Below are positions 34,826-45,027 of a DNA stretch of 55,404 nt, in pieces. Source of the DNA: a bacterium (GTDB lineage Bacteria > Acidobacteriota > Polarisedimenticolia > Polarisedimenticolales > Polarisedimenticolaceae); NCBI GenBank assembly GCA_024226515.1, contig JAAELQ010000135.1, positions 1-55,404 of the forward strand, read 5' to 3'. The position numbers were made by a program, and so were the translations under genes. Position 1 is the first letter of the stretch. Every line of letters starts with the position of its first letter. A model generated the notes under the pieces. The model had not been told where the DNA came from and did no database searches. It saw only the letters and a list, made by a program, of their open reading frames with translations.

Positions 34826-35488
34826 ATGCCGATTCAGAAAGACCTCAAACGTATCGTCCGCGCCCGCATGCAGAAGACGGGCGAGTCCTACACGGCAGCC
34901 CGCCGCCACCTCGTAGACAAGCCGATCCCGCCCGCGGCGAAGTGCGCGGAGATCGCCGGCATGAGCAACGACGCCGTGCGCGCGAAGACCGGCTACACCT
35001 GGCGTCAGTGGGTCGAGCAGCTCGACCTCGCGAAGGCGGACCGGCTGCCCCACAGGGAGATCGCCAGGCACGTCGGCGCGTCGTACGACGTCTCCGGCTG
35101 GTGGGCCCAGACGGTCACCGTGGCGTACGAGCGCATCCGCGGCCTACGGCAGGTCGGTCAGCGTTGCGACGGCAAGTTCGACGCCAACAAGAGCAAGACC
35201 TTCCCCGTTCCGCTCGACCGGCTGTACCGCGGCTTCAGCGTGAAACGCACGCGGGACCGCTGGCTGCCGGGCGAGACGCTGAAGATCCGCACCTCGACCG
35301 TGAACAAATCGATGCGCATCACCTGGACCGACGGCACCTCGGTGCACGTCTACTTCACGGACAAGGGGCCGAGCAAGAGCCAGGTAGCGATCCAGCACGC
35401 GGGCCTCGACAGTCGGGCCGAGATCGCGAAGCGTAAGGACTACTGGTCCGGGCGATTCTCGGCCCTGGCCGAGTTGCTGAAGGTCTAG
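34826..35488 (+). CDS. Conserved hypothetical protein, two-part
   Basis: 220 residues from ATG 34826, chosen for AAGGAG 7 nt upstream; the open frame extends 37 codons further but lacks a start signal. The N-terminal half has KDLKRIVRARMQKTGESYTAARRHL, HREIARHVGASYDVSGWWAQTVTVAYERIRGLR, then a SKTFPVPLDRLYRGF strand. The C-terminal half looks like an SRPBCC-type lipid or ligand-binding beta-sheet (TSTVNKSMRITWTDGTSVHVYF). I know the first motifs from DUF-type proteins of unknown role. The short basic helical start may bind nucleic acid. It converges with trxB. Confidence 0.7.
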   Translation: MPIQKDLKRIVRARMQKTGESYTAARRHLVDKPIPPAAKCAEIAGMSNDAVRAKTGYTWRQWVEQLDLAKADRLPHREIARHVGASYDVSGWWAQTVTVAYERIRGLRQVGQRCDGKFDANKSKTFPVPLDRLYRGFSVKRTRDRWLPGETLKIRTSTVNKSMRITWTDGTSVHVYFTDKGPSKSQVAIQHAGLDSRAEIAKRKDYWSGRFSALAELLKV

Positions 35489-35515
35489 CCCCGAACGCGA
35501 AACGCCGCGCGGCGC

Positions 35516-36436
35516 TTACTGCGCTTCGAGCCAGCGCTCGCAGTCGATCGCCGCGCGGCACCCGGCCCCCGCCGCCGTCACGGCCTGGCGGTAGGTGTGG
35601 TCGTGGACGTCGCCCGCGATGAACACACCGGGCATCTTCGTCGCCGCTCCGTGCCCCGCGACGAGATACGCCTGGTCGTCCATGTCGAGCACGTCGCGGA
35701 ACAGCTCGGTGTTCGGCCGGTGACCGATGGCGACGAAGAACCCGCCGCAGGGGCGCTCGAACGTGTCGCCCGTCTTGACGTTCTTCACGCGCAGCGACTG
35801 CACACGCGTGCCGTCGCCGATCACCTGCTCCACGACCGAATCCCACAGGATCTCGATCTTCTCGTGGTCGATCGCCCGCTGCGCCATGATCTTCGACGCG
35901 CGAAACTGGTCGCGACGGTGCACGATCGTGACGCGCGATCCGAAGCGCGTCAGGAACAGCGCCTCCTCCATCGCGGTGTCGCCGCCGCCGACGACGACGA
36001 TCTCCTGATCGCGAAAGAAGAACCCGTCGCAGGTCGCGCAGTAGGAGACGCCCTTTCCGGCGTACTCCTTCTCGCCCGGCAGGCCCAGCTCCAGCGGCGA
36101 CGCGCCGCTGGAGACGATGACGGTCTTGCTCTGCAGCTCGCCGTCCTCGGTCCACACGCGCATCGGGCTCGAGGCGAAGTCGACCTTCGTCGCGTCGCCC
36201 GAAACGAAGGTCGCGCCGAAGCGCTCGGCCTGCTTCTTGAACAGCTCCATCAGCTCCGGGCCCTGGACGCCGTCGGGAAAGCCCGGGTAGTTCTCGACGT
36301 CGGTCGTGTCCATCAACTGACCGCCCGCCTTGAGCCCCTCGACGACGACCGGCTTCAGACCGGCGCGCGCCGTGTAGATCGCAGCGGTCAACCCCGCCGG
36401 CCCCGACCCGAGAATCACCACCTCATGCACGTCCAC
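35516..36436 (-). CDS. trxB: Thioredoxin reductase
   Basis: 306 residues, normal length. It passes electrons from NADPH through FAD to thioredoxin. The FAD motif GSGPAG (10-15), the redox pair CATC (Cys133 and Cys136) and the NADP-binding GGGDTAMEEA are all visible. Its start overlaps the end of the glutaredoxin gene by 14 nt, so the two are co-expressed. No thioredoxin gene is in this window. Confidence 0.97.
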   Translation of the reverse strand: MDVHEVVILGSGPAGLTAAIYTARAGLKPVVVEGLKAGGQLMDTTDVENYPGFPDGVQGPELMELFKKQAERFGATFVSGDATKVDFASSPMRVWTEDGELQSKTVIVSSGASPLELGLPGEKEYAGKGVSYCATCDGFFFRDQEIVVVGGGDTAMEEALFLTRFGSRVTIVHRRDQFRASKIMAQRAIDHEKIEILWDSVVEQVIGDGTRVQSLRVKNVKTGDTFERPCGGFFVAIGHRPNTELFRDVLDMDDQAYLVAGHGAATKMPGVFIAGDVHDHTYRQAVTAAGAGCRAAIDCERWLEAQ

Positions 36437-36707
36437 CGTCGTTCTCCTTTGCCGCTGCTTGCAGGATCCCGCGCAGCTCGCCCGACTCGGCGAGCGCTCT
36501 CAATTCCATCGAGTCGCCCAGGTGCCGCCCGTCGACGAAGATCTGCGGCACGGTCAGTCTCCGCGAGCGACGGATCATCTCCGCCTCGCGTGCAGGTTCC
36601 GAACGCAGATCGATCTCCTCGTATTCCACGCCCATCTCGTCGAAGATCTTCTTTGCGCGAAAGCAGTAGCCGCACCATGGTTTGGTATAGATCTCGACTT
36701 GCGGCAT
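36423..36707 (-). CDS. Glutaredoxin
   Basis: 94 residues with the dithiol site CGYC (Cys12 and Cys15) after VEIYTKPW, and the cis-Pro loop TVPQIFV. GDSMELRALAESGEL matches the glutathione-binding end of GrxC-like proteins. It reduces disulfides or glutathionylated proteins in the cytoplasm. The C-terminal 14 nt overlap with trxB suggests a joint redox operon. Confidence 0.93.
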   Translation of the reverse strand: MPQVEIYTKPWCGYCFRAKKIFDEMGVEYEEIDLRSEPAREAEMIRRSRRLTVPQIFVDGRHLGDSMELRALAESGELRGILQAAAKENDGGRA

Positions 36708-36829
36708 CGAGGCAAGGTAGCAGCTTTTCGGGGTTTTTGGGCCTCCGGGGCGCAGGGGGCGTTCCCGGCGCTCTGGTATGATCCAGTCTTTCGGCAGGGC
36801 CGCTCGGGCGGACCCGGTGAGGTCGGTGG

Positions 36830-38824
36830 ATGGCCAGGAGCAGCAGCGGTCCCCCCCGCGGCGCGCGCGGTTCCGGCGCGCAGGGCCGGCGATCGGCCTG
36901 GCCGCGCGAGTGCCCGTTCACGCGGCGCGACGGCGCGCTCTTCCGCCACGGCCGGCACTTCACATTGCACGAGAAGCTGGGCGCCCGGCGCGGCAGCTGC
37001 GACGGCAAGACCGGCTACTGGTTCACGGTGTGGGCCCCCGCCGCGGCCTCGGTGCACCTCATCGGCGAGTTCAACGGTTGGGACGACGCGGCCCAGCCGA
37101 TGGAGCGGCTCGCCGATGCCGGCGTATGGACGACGTTCGTCGAGCACGCGCAGCCCGGGGCGCTCTACAAGTACCGCATCCGCTCGCGACTGAGCGAGAC
37201 GGCCGCGTCCAAGGCCGACCCGTTCGCGCTGCGCTGCGAGACGCCTCCGGGCACCGCCTCGATGGTGTGGGACACGGACTACGAATGGGACGACGCGCAG
37301 TGGATGGGCTCGCGCGGCAAGCGCGATCCGTCCGGCTCGCCGATGTCGATCTACGAGATGCACCTCGGGTCGTGGCGCCGCGACCAGGCCCACGGCCACC
37401 TGGACTACCGCGAGCTGGCCGAGCAGCTGGTCCCCTACCTGCGGGAGATGCAGTTCACGCACGTCGAGCTGCTGCCGCCGATGGAACACCCGTTCTACGG
37501 CTCGTGGGGCTATCAGACGACGGGCTACTTCGCGCCGACCAGCCGCTACGGCAGCCCACAGGACCTGATGCATCTGATCGACCGTCTGCACCAGGCGGGA
37601 ATCGGCGTGATCCTCGACTGGGTCCCGTCGCACTTCCCGGGTGACGGACACTCGCTCGCGCTGTTCGACGGAACGCATCTGTTCGAGCACGCGGACATGC
37701 GCCGCGGGTTTCATCCCGACTGGCGCAGCTTCATCTTCAACTACGAACGTCCCGAGGTGTGCAGCTTCCTCGTCTCGAGCGCACTGTTCTGGGTCGAGCG
37801 CTTCCACGCCGACGCCCTGCGCGTCGACGCCGTCGCGTCGATGCTGTATCGCGACTACTCACGCGGCGAGGGCGAGTGGGAGCCGAACAAGTTCGGCGGA
37901 CGCGAGAACCTCGAGGCGATCACCTTCCTGCGCACGCTGAACCGCGAGATCCACGAGCGGCACGACGACGTGTACACCATCGCCGAGGAGAGCACGGCGT
38001 GGCCCATGGTCTCGCGCCCCGAGCACCTGGGCGGCCTCGGCTTCGACATGAAGTGGGACATGGGCTGGATGCACGACACGCTGAACTACATGTCGCAGGA
38101 TCCGGTCTACCGCAAGTTCCACCACGGCGGACTGACGTTCCGTCAGATATACGCCTTTGCCGAGCGCTTCGTGATGCCGCTGTCGCACGACGAGGTGGTC
38201 CACGGCAAGCGGTCGCTGCTGGACAAGATGCCGGGCGACGCGTGGCAGAAGTTCGCCAACCTGCGGCTGCTGCTGGGTCTGATGTACGGCCAGTCGGGCA
38301 AGAAGCTGTTGTTCATGGGGGCCGAGCTGGGCGAGTGGCGCGAGTGGAACCACGACTCGGTGTTGAGCTGGGACGCTCTGCGCCATCCGTCGCACGCGGG
38401 GCTGCAGCGCTGGGTGCGCGACCTCAACGCGGCCTACCGCGCGCAGCCGGCGCTGCACGAGCTGGACTTCGACGGCGAAGGCTTCCGCTGGATCGACTGT
38501 TCCGATTCCGAGCAGAGCGTGATCAGCTTCGAGCGACGCGCGCGCAAGTCGGGGCGCCCGGTGATCGTGGTCTGCAACTTCACTCCGGTGCCGCGCTACA
38601 ACTACCGCATCGGCGTCGATCACGGAGGATCGTGGCACGAGCTGCTGAACAGCGACGCCACGACGTACGCCGGATCCGGGCTGGGCAACATGGGAGCCGT
38701 CGAGGCGGTGCCGATGCGCTATCACGACCGCGCGTTCTCGATCAACCTGACGCTGCCGCCGCTGTCGATTCTGTACCTGACGCACGACTCCCCGCCCAAA
38801 CCGCTGCCCGGCACCGAGCGCTGA
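36830..38824 (+). CDS. glgB: 1,4-alpha-glucan branching enzyme
   Basis: 664 residues from ATG 36830 (TGAGGT before it). After a basic N-terminal tail of about 30 residues comes a CBM48 domain (YWFTVWAPAAASVHLIGEFNGWD). The GH13 barrel has the nucleophile Asp333 in DALRVDAVASMLYRDY and the acid Glu in AEEST (386-387), with EMHLGSW and LSHDEV also conserved. It makes alpha-1,6 branches in glycogen by cutting alpha-1,4 chains. The GH57 gene starts on the base after its stop codon, so the two form a glycogen-metabolism operon. Confidence 0.96.
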   Translation: MARSSSGPPRGARGSGAQGRRSAWPRECPFTRRDGALFRHGRHFTLHEKLGARRGSCDGKTGYWFTVWAPAAASVHLIGEFNGWDDAAQPMERLADAGVWTTFVEHAQPGALYKYRIRSRLSETAASKADPFALRCETPPGTASMVWDTDYEWDDAQWMGSRGKRDPSGSPMSIYEMHLGSWRRDQAHGHLDYRELAEQLVPYLREMQFTHVELLPPMEHPFYGSWGYQTTGYFAPTSRYGSPQDLMHLIDRLHQAGIGVILDWVPSHFPGDGHSLALFDGTHLFEHADMRRGFHPDWRSFIFNYERPEVCSFLVSSALFWVERFHADALRVDAVASMLYRDYSRGEGEWEPNKFGGRENLEAITFLRTLNREIHERHDDVYTIAEESTAWPMVSRPEHLGGLGFDMKWDMGWMHDTLNYMSQDPVYRKFHHGGLTFRQIYAFAERFVMPLSHDEVVHGKRSLLDKMPGDAWQKFANLRLLLGLMYGQSGKKLLFMGAELGEWREWNHDSVLSWDALRHPSHAGLQRWVRDLNAAYRAQPALHELDFDGEGFRWIDCSDSEQSVISFERRARKSGRPVIVVCNFTPVPRYNYRIGVDHGGSWHELLNSDATTYAGSGLGNMGAVEAVPMRYHDRAFSINLTLPPLSILYLTHDSPPKPLPGTER

Positions 38825-41251
38825 GTGTCGCGCTACGTCTGCATCCACGGTCACTTCTACCAGCCGCCCAGAGAGAACGCCTGGCTCGGCGCCGTCGAGG
38901 TGCAGGACTCGGCGCACCCGTACCACGACTGGAACCAGCGCATCACGGCGGAGTGCTACGCGCCGAACGCCAGCTCGCGCATCCTCGACCGGAACGAGCG
39001 CATCGTCGAGCTGGTCAACAACTACTCGCGCATCAGCTTCAACTTCGGCCCGACGCTGCTGGTGTGGCTCGAACGGCACGAGCCCGAGACGTACCGCGCG
39101 ATCCTCGACGGTGACCGCGAGAGCCGGCGGCGCTTCTCGGGTCACGGCTCGGCCCTGGCCCAGGTCTACAGCCACCCGATCCTGCCGCTGTGCAACGAGC
39201 GCGACCGCCGGACCCAGGTCGCCTGGGGCCTGCGCGACTTCGAGCAACGCTTCGGGCGGCCCGCCGAGGGGATGTGGCTACCCGAGACCGCCGTCGACCT
39301 GGCGTCCCTCGAGACGCTGGCCGAGCACGGCGTGCGCTTCAGCATTCTCGCGCCGTCGCAGGCGGCGTTGATCCGACGCCGCGGCGAGCGCGAATACGGC
39401 GAGATCGGCGAGGACGGGTTCGACACGACGCGACCCTACCGACTGAACCTGGCCTCGGGTCGCACGATCGACCTGTTCTTCTACCACGGCGGAATCTCGC
39501 GCGCGGTCGCGTTCGAGCAACTGCTGGGCCGCGGCGAGGAGCTCGCGCGGCGCTTGGTCGAGCCGTTGCAGCAGCCGGCCGACCATGCCCGGCTGGTGCA
39601 TATCGCGACCGACGGCGAGTCCTACGGCCACCACCATCGCTTCGGCGACATGGCGCTGGCCTATGCGCTGCACGCGATCGAGGAACAGGGGCTGGCGAAG
39701 ATCACGAACTACGGCGAGTACCTCGAGCGCCACCCTCCCGAGGACGAGGTGCGGATCCACGAACGGACGTCGTGGAGCTGCGCGCACGGGGTGGAGCGCT
39801 GGCGCGGCGACTGCGGCTGCGCCTCGGAGTACCGCCAGGGCTGGCACCAGGCCTGGCGCGCGCCGCTGCGCGATGCGCTGGACCGCCTGCGCGACGCGGT
39901 CACGCCGCGCTTCGAGCAGGCCGCGGCGGATTACTTCGACGACCCGTGGGGCGCTCGCGACGCCTACGTCGAGCGGCTGCTCGACGCGACGGACGACGCC
40001 GCCCATGACTTCCTCGCGCGACATGCGACGGGCGCGAACGACGACGCCGACCGCACGCGCGCGCTCGAGCTGATGGAGCTGCAACGCAACCTGCTGCTGA
40101 TGTACACCAGCTGCGGCTGGTTCTTCGAGGACGTCTCGCGCATCGAGGGCATACAGATCCTGCAGTACGCCGCGCGCGCGGCGGAGCTGGCCGAGCGTTG
40201 CTTCGAGCGCCCGTTCGAGGCGCCGTTCCTGGAGTTGCTCGAGAGCGCGCCCAGCAACGTGATGGAGTTCGGCAACGCGCGCCGATTGTACGAGAGTAAG
40301 GTGCTCCCGGCGCGCGTCGACGCGGCGAAGCTGGGCGCCGCCCACGCCGCGAGCCTGCTGTTCGACGACGAGACGGCCGCGCCGCCGCAGGTTCATTTCA
40401 GCGTCGAGCAGGAAGAGCAAGTCCGCGACGCGGCGGGAGAGGCCAAGCTGGCCGTCGGCCGACTGCGCGTCGTTTCACGCCTGACGCACGAGAGCGAGGA
40501 TCTCACCTTCGGCTTCGCGCACCTCGGCGATCACAACCTCAGCGGGGGCATCCGGCCGTTTCGCGGCGAGTCCGACTACCGCGAGGCCGGCGACGAGTTG
40601 CAGCGCTGCTTCGGCGCGGCGGATTACCCGGAGACCGTGCGACTGCTCGATCGGCTGTTCCCCGGCACACGCTTCTCGTTGAAGACGCTGCTCGTCGACA
40701 CCCGGCGCCGCATCCTCTCGACGATCCTCGGCTCGACGCTGCGCGACGCGCAGGACGTTCATCGCCGGCTGTACCGGCAGCACGCCTCGTTGATGCGCTT
40801 TCTCGGCGGCCTCGACGTGCCCTCGCCCGAGGCCCTGCGCGCCACGGCCGAGCTGGTACTGAACGGCGGGATCCGCGAAGCGCTCGAGTCGGCCGAGCTC
40901 GACACCCTCCGCGTGCGGCGGTTGCTCGACGAGATGCTCGGCGCGAGCATTCCGCTACACGAGGACGACCTGGGCTTCGCCGCGCGCGACGCGGTGTTGC
41001 GCGCGATGCGGCGGCTCGAGCGATCGCCCGAGGACTGCGCTGCGCTCGACCGGCTCGAGACGGCCGTGCGGCTCGTGCGCGACCTGCCGTTCGACGTCGT
41101 GCTGGCACAGACCGAGAATTCGTTCTTCCGCCTCGTCTCCGAGCGGATCGACCCGCTGCGCGAACGCGCGACGCAGGGCGACGCGCAGGCCGAGGCGTGG
41201 CTACGCAGGGTCCGCGAGCTGGGCGCGGCGCTGCACGTCGCGGTCGACTAG
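38825..41251 (+). CDS. GH57-family glycoside hydrolase with DUF3536
   Basis: 808 residues from a GTG start directly after the glgB stop. The N-terminal GH57 fold has HGHFYQPPREN, the nucleophile Glu154 in GMWLPETAVD, and the acid Asp263 in HIATDGESYGHHH. The second half (about 450-808) is an alpha-helical region of the DUF3536 type. GH57 enzymes act on alpha-glucans as amylases, glucanotransferases or branching enzymes. Which one applies here cannot be told from sequence, but being fused to the glgB operon points to glycogen turnover. Confidence 0.9.
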   Translation: MSRYVCIHGHFYQPPRENAWLGAVEVQDSAHPYHDWNQRITAECYAPNASSRILDRNERIVELVNNYSRISFNFGPTLLVWLERHEPETYRAILDGDRESRRRFSGHGSALAQVYSHPILPLCNERDRRTQVAWGLRDFEQRFGRPAEGMWLPETAVDLASLETLAEHGVRFSILAPSQAALIRRRGEREYGEIGEDGFDTTRPYRLNLASGRTIDLFFYHGGISRAVAFEQLLGRGEELARRLVEPLQQPADHARLVHIATDGESYGHHHRFGDMALAYALHAIEEQGLAKITNYGEYLERHPPEDEVRIHERTSWSCAHGVERWRGDCGCASEYRQGWHQAWRAPLRDALDRLRDAVTPRFEQAAADYFDDPWGARDAYVERLLDATDDAAHDFLARHATGANDDADRTRALELMELQRNLLLMYTSCGWFFEDVSRIEGIQILQYAARAAELAERCFERPFEAPFLELLESAPSNVMEFGNARRLYESKVLPARVDAAKLGAAHAASLLFDDETAAPPQVHFSVEQEEQVRDAAGEAKLAVGRLRVVSRLTHESEDLTFGFAHLGDHNLSGGIRPFRGESDYREAGDELQRCFGAADYPETVRLLDRLFPGTRFSLKTLLVDTRRRILSTILGSTLRDAQDVHRRLYRQHASLMRFLGGLDVPSPEALRATAELVLNGGIREALESAELDTLRVRRLLDEMLGASIPLHEDDLGFAARDAVLRAMRRLERSPEDCAALDRLETAVRLVRDLPFDVVLAQTENSFFRLVSERIDPLRERATQGDAQAEAWLRRVRELGAALHVAVD

Positions 41252-41255
41252 CGAA

Positions 41256-42491
<1,236 letters not shown>

Positions 42492-42548
42492 GGTCCGCTC
42501 CTTTTGCTGATCTTCAGGGTTCGCTGAACGGACTATTAGAGACCATTC

Positions 42549-43355
42549 TCAGTACTGTATCAACGCGCCCTCGCGCTTGGCCTTGCGGATGGCGAAGCGC
42601 GAGCAGAACAGCCCGGCCGGCAGCAGGACCAGCGTCAGCAGCGAGAGCCAGATCAGGTCGGACTGCAGCTCCGCGAAGCCGTCCCCGCGCAGCAGCGAGC
42701 CGCGCACCACGTTCAGCGAACGCGCCAGCGGCACGTACTCCGACATCCCGCGCAGCCATTCCGGCAACAGCTCGACGGGGAAGAACACGCCGCCCAGCAG
42801 GGAGGTGGCCCCGCTGAGCAGGAAATTGATCGGGTCGCCGCGCTTGAAGTACAGGATGAACGAGGCGGAGAGGATCCCGAGGCCCGCCGAGGACAGCAAC
42901 GTGAGCACGGCGCCCAGCAGCAGCGCTCCGGGGCTGTTGACGTTCAGCTTCACACCGAACAGCACCACGGCGAAGACCATCGTCAGCAACAGGCGCACGG
43001 CGCCGTAGGTGAAGTCCCACGCCGACGAGGAAAAGATGACCATCGAGGTCGGTGTGGGCGAGACCAGCATCGCCTCGAGCGTCCCGAGGAGTTGCTCGCT
43101 GCGGATCTTCGCCGAGAACGAGTACAGCGCGGTCGAGAAGTACGAGAGGAACGCGAGCCCGACGAGGATGTAGTCGAACGGTGGGATGCCGTTCAACCCC
43201 GGCGTGTCGACGTTCATCATCTGCGTCATGAAGTAGAACGCGACCAGGCTGAGCAGCATGCCCGCGACGCGCAACAGGAAGGCCAGTCGATAGGACGCCT
43301 CGGACAGGAAGTCGCGCCGCAGAAACGCCCACAGCTTGAGCAGGTTGCGGGTCAT
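42549..43355 (-). CDS. ABC-2 type transporter permease
   Basis: 268 residues from ATG 43355, which overlaps the ATPase stop by 4 nt (ATGA). It has six hydrophobic segments in the ABC-2 permease arrangement, with a reductive amphipathic start LLKLWAFLRRDFLSEASYR. Together with the ATPase it forms an exporter of the drug, polysaccharide or ABC-2 type. The segment FFPVELLPEWLRG is the family signature. The substrate is unknown; the next gene in the region encodes a secreted Trp-rich protein that could be a partner. Confidence 0.85.
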   Translation of the reverse strand: MTRNLLKLWAFLRRDFLSEASYRLAFLLRVAGMLLSLVAFYFMTQMMNVDTPGLNGIPPFDYILVGLAFLSYFSTALYSFSAKIRSEQLLGTLEAMLVSPTPTSMVIFSSSAWDFTYGAVRLLLTMVFAVVLFGVKLNVNSPGALLLGAVLTLLSSAGLGILSASFILYFKRGDPINFLLSGATSLLGGVFFPVELLPEWLRGMSEYVPLARSLNVVRGSLLRGDGFAELQSDLIWLSLLTLVLLPAGLFCSRFAIRKAKREGALIQY

Positions 43356-44341
43356 TCCCGCCCCTCGGCATCCTTGAGCAGCCGCGCGAACGCCTGCTCG
43401 AGGTCGGACTCGACTCGGTCGCACGCGCGCACCTCGACGCCTTCGTCGAGCACGCCGCGCAGGACGCGCCCCAGCTGCACGCCGTCATCGAGTGTGATCG
43501 TGACGCGCCGCACTTCGTCGAACGTCTCGTCCTCGGTGACGCGGTACGGCCCGGACGGCAGCTCGGCGCCGGCGGGGACTTCCAGGCGAAACGACTCGGC
43601 GCGAACGCCCCAGCGCTTGATCTCCGCCAGCGTCCCGATCTGCTGCACCTTGCCCTTGGCCAGAATCGCGATGCGATCGGCCAGCGCTTCGATCTCGCGC
43701 AGGTCGTGACTGGTGATCAGGATCGTCTTCCCGTCGCGCGCGCACAGCTCCTCCTGGATGAACTGTCGCAGCTCGAGCGACGACGCGGGGTCCAGGCTGC
43801 GCGTCGGCTCGTCCATCAGCAGGATCGGGGGATCGTGAAGCAAAGCGCGCGCAATCGCCATGCGCTGTTTCATCCCCGACGAGTAGTCCGAGAAGGGCCT
43901 GTCGGCCGCGTCGAACATGTCCACGCGGCGCAGCAGCTCGTCGATGCGCGGCATGATGTCGCGGCTCTCGAGATCGTAGATGCGGGCGAAGAAGCGCAGG
44001 TTCTCGCGCCCCGAGAGTCGCCAGTAGAACGACCGTTCGTCGGAGTGCACCAGGCCGATGCGCCGCTTGACCTCGTACTCGGATGTGGTCGGGTTTCCGG
44101 CGATAAGCGCCTGCCCTCGGTCGGGAAGCACCAGACAGGACAGGATCTTCAGCAGCGTCGTCTTTCCCGCGCCGTTCGGCCCGAGCAGCCCGAAGATCTC
44201 GCCCTGCCGCACCTCGAGGCTGACGCCCCGCAGCGCCTCGACGCGCTCGGCCTTGCCGAACGGGTGCAGGAACAGCTGCGCCAGCGAGCGCTTCTTCTTG
44301 AAGGTCTTGGCGATGTCGATCGCCTGGATGGTCGCGGTCAC
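43352..44341 (-). CDS. ABC transporter ATP-binding protein
   Basis: 329 residues with a GTG start. Walker A GPNGAGKT has Lys60, the signature is YSSGMKQRM (with GMKQ in place of SGGQ), and Walker B is ILLMDEPTRSLD. A C-terminal extension of about 90 residues follows the ATPase core, as in many ABC-2 exporters. It pairs with the permease, to which it is translationally coupled. It lies 13 nt after the secreted hypothetical gene, so all three may be one operon. Confidence 0.9.
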   Translation of the reverse strand: MTATIQAIDIAKTFKKKRSLAQLFLHPFGKAERVEALRGVSLEVRQGEIFGLLGPNGAGKTTLLKILSCLVLPDRGQALIAGNPTTSEYEVKRRIGLVHSDERSFYWRLSGRENLRFFARIYDLESRDIMPRIDELLRRVDMFDAADRPFSDYSSGMKQRMAIARALLHDPPILLMDEPTRSLDPASSLELRQFIQEELCARDGKTILITSHDLREIEALADRIAILAKGKVQQIGTLAEIKRWGVRAESFRLEVPAGAELPSGPYRVTEDETFDEVRRVTITLDDGVQLGRVLRGVLDEGVEVRACDRVESDLEQAFARLLKDAEGRE

Positions 44342-44354
44342 GGGGAGATGCCGA

Positions 44355-44948
44355 TCAGTCTGCGGGACGGGACACGGGCTCGAACCAGCGCGTGTCGCCG
44401 AAACCGTCCCGCGGCCACCACGTGGGCTGGAACACGCCGTTCGACCAGCGCACGGGGTTGAACTCGGTCACGTCGGAAGACTGTTTGTACGCCGAACGCG
44501 GGACCCACTCGGGGTCGATCGGAGGCCGGTACCAACGCGCGGGGTTGAAGTTGTTGTTCGCCGGGTCCAGGTCCCAGTCGCTCTCGGGGTACCAGTATGG
44601 GTTGACCGGCCCACGGGCAAAGTACGCCGGCTCTCCGAGCACCGCGAGCTGCGTGTCGACGCGCGGCAGATCGATCCCCTCTTCGGGACCGACCAGCGTC
44701 GTGCCGACGGCGACCTCGAGGCCGTCCGCGTCCGGGTCGTCGTCTCCGGTCAACCGCATCTCCTTCACCAGCTCGAGCGGCACGGGCAGCACCTCACCAC
44801 TCTCGAGCGTCAGCAGGTAGAGCCCACCCTTGCGCTCCAGCTCGACCCCGGAGAGCTCGGTCCCGTTCTGCAGCAACAGCTCCGCTCCGGCCAGCGCTGC
44901 GTGACCCGCAAGCACGAAAAAGAGGATAACCGGACCGATTGCACGCAC
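44355..44948 (-). CDS. Secreted Trp-rich hypothetical protein
   Basis: 197 residues from GTG 44948, preferred because the signal peptide AIGPVILFFVLAGHAALAGA then starts properly; a longer frame would overlap the divergent gene. The mature part begins with LLLQNGTELSGVELERKGGLYLL, a small beta domain of the kind found in surface proteins. The C-terminus has loosely repeated Trp-rich units NFNPARW, EFNPVRW, FQPTWWP and TRWFEP, which may bind a glycan or polymer. Not assigned to a family. It is upstream of and in line with the ABC exporter genes. Confidence 0.65.
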   Translation of the reverse strand: MRAIGPVILFFVLAGHAALAGAELLLQNGTELSGVELERKGGLYLLTLESGEVLPVPLELVKEMRLTGDDDPDADGLEVAVGTTLVGPEEGIDLPRVDTQLAVLGEPAYFARGPVNPYWYPESDWDLDPANNNFNPARWYRPPIDPEWVPRSAYKQSSDVTEFNPVRWSNGVFQPTWWPRDGFGDTRWFEPVSRPAD

Positions 44949-45027
44949 GATGGGCCTCGGGTCGAGAATACCACCCGTCCTGCCGTGCCGCCGCGAAAAA
45001 CGGCTCGACGTGGGGTAAGCTCGCGCC

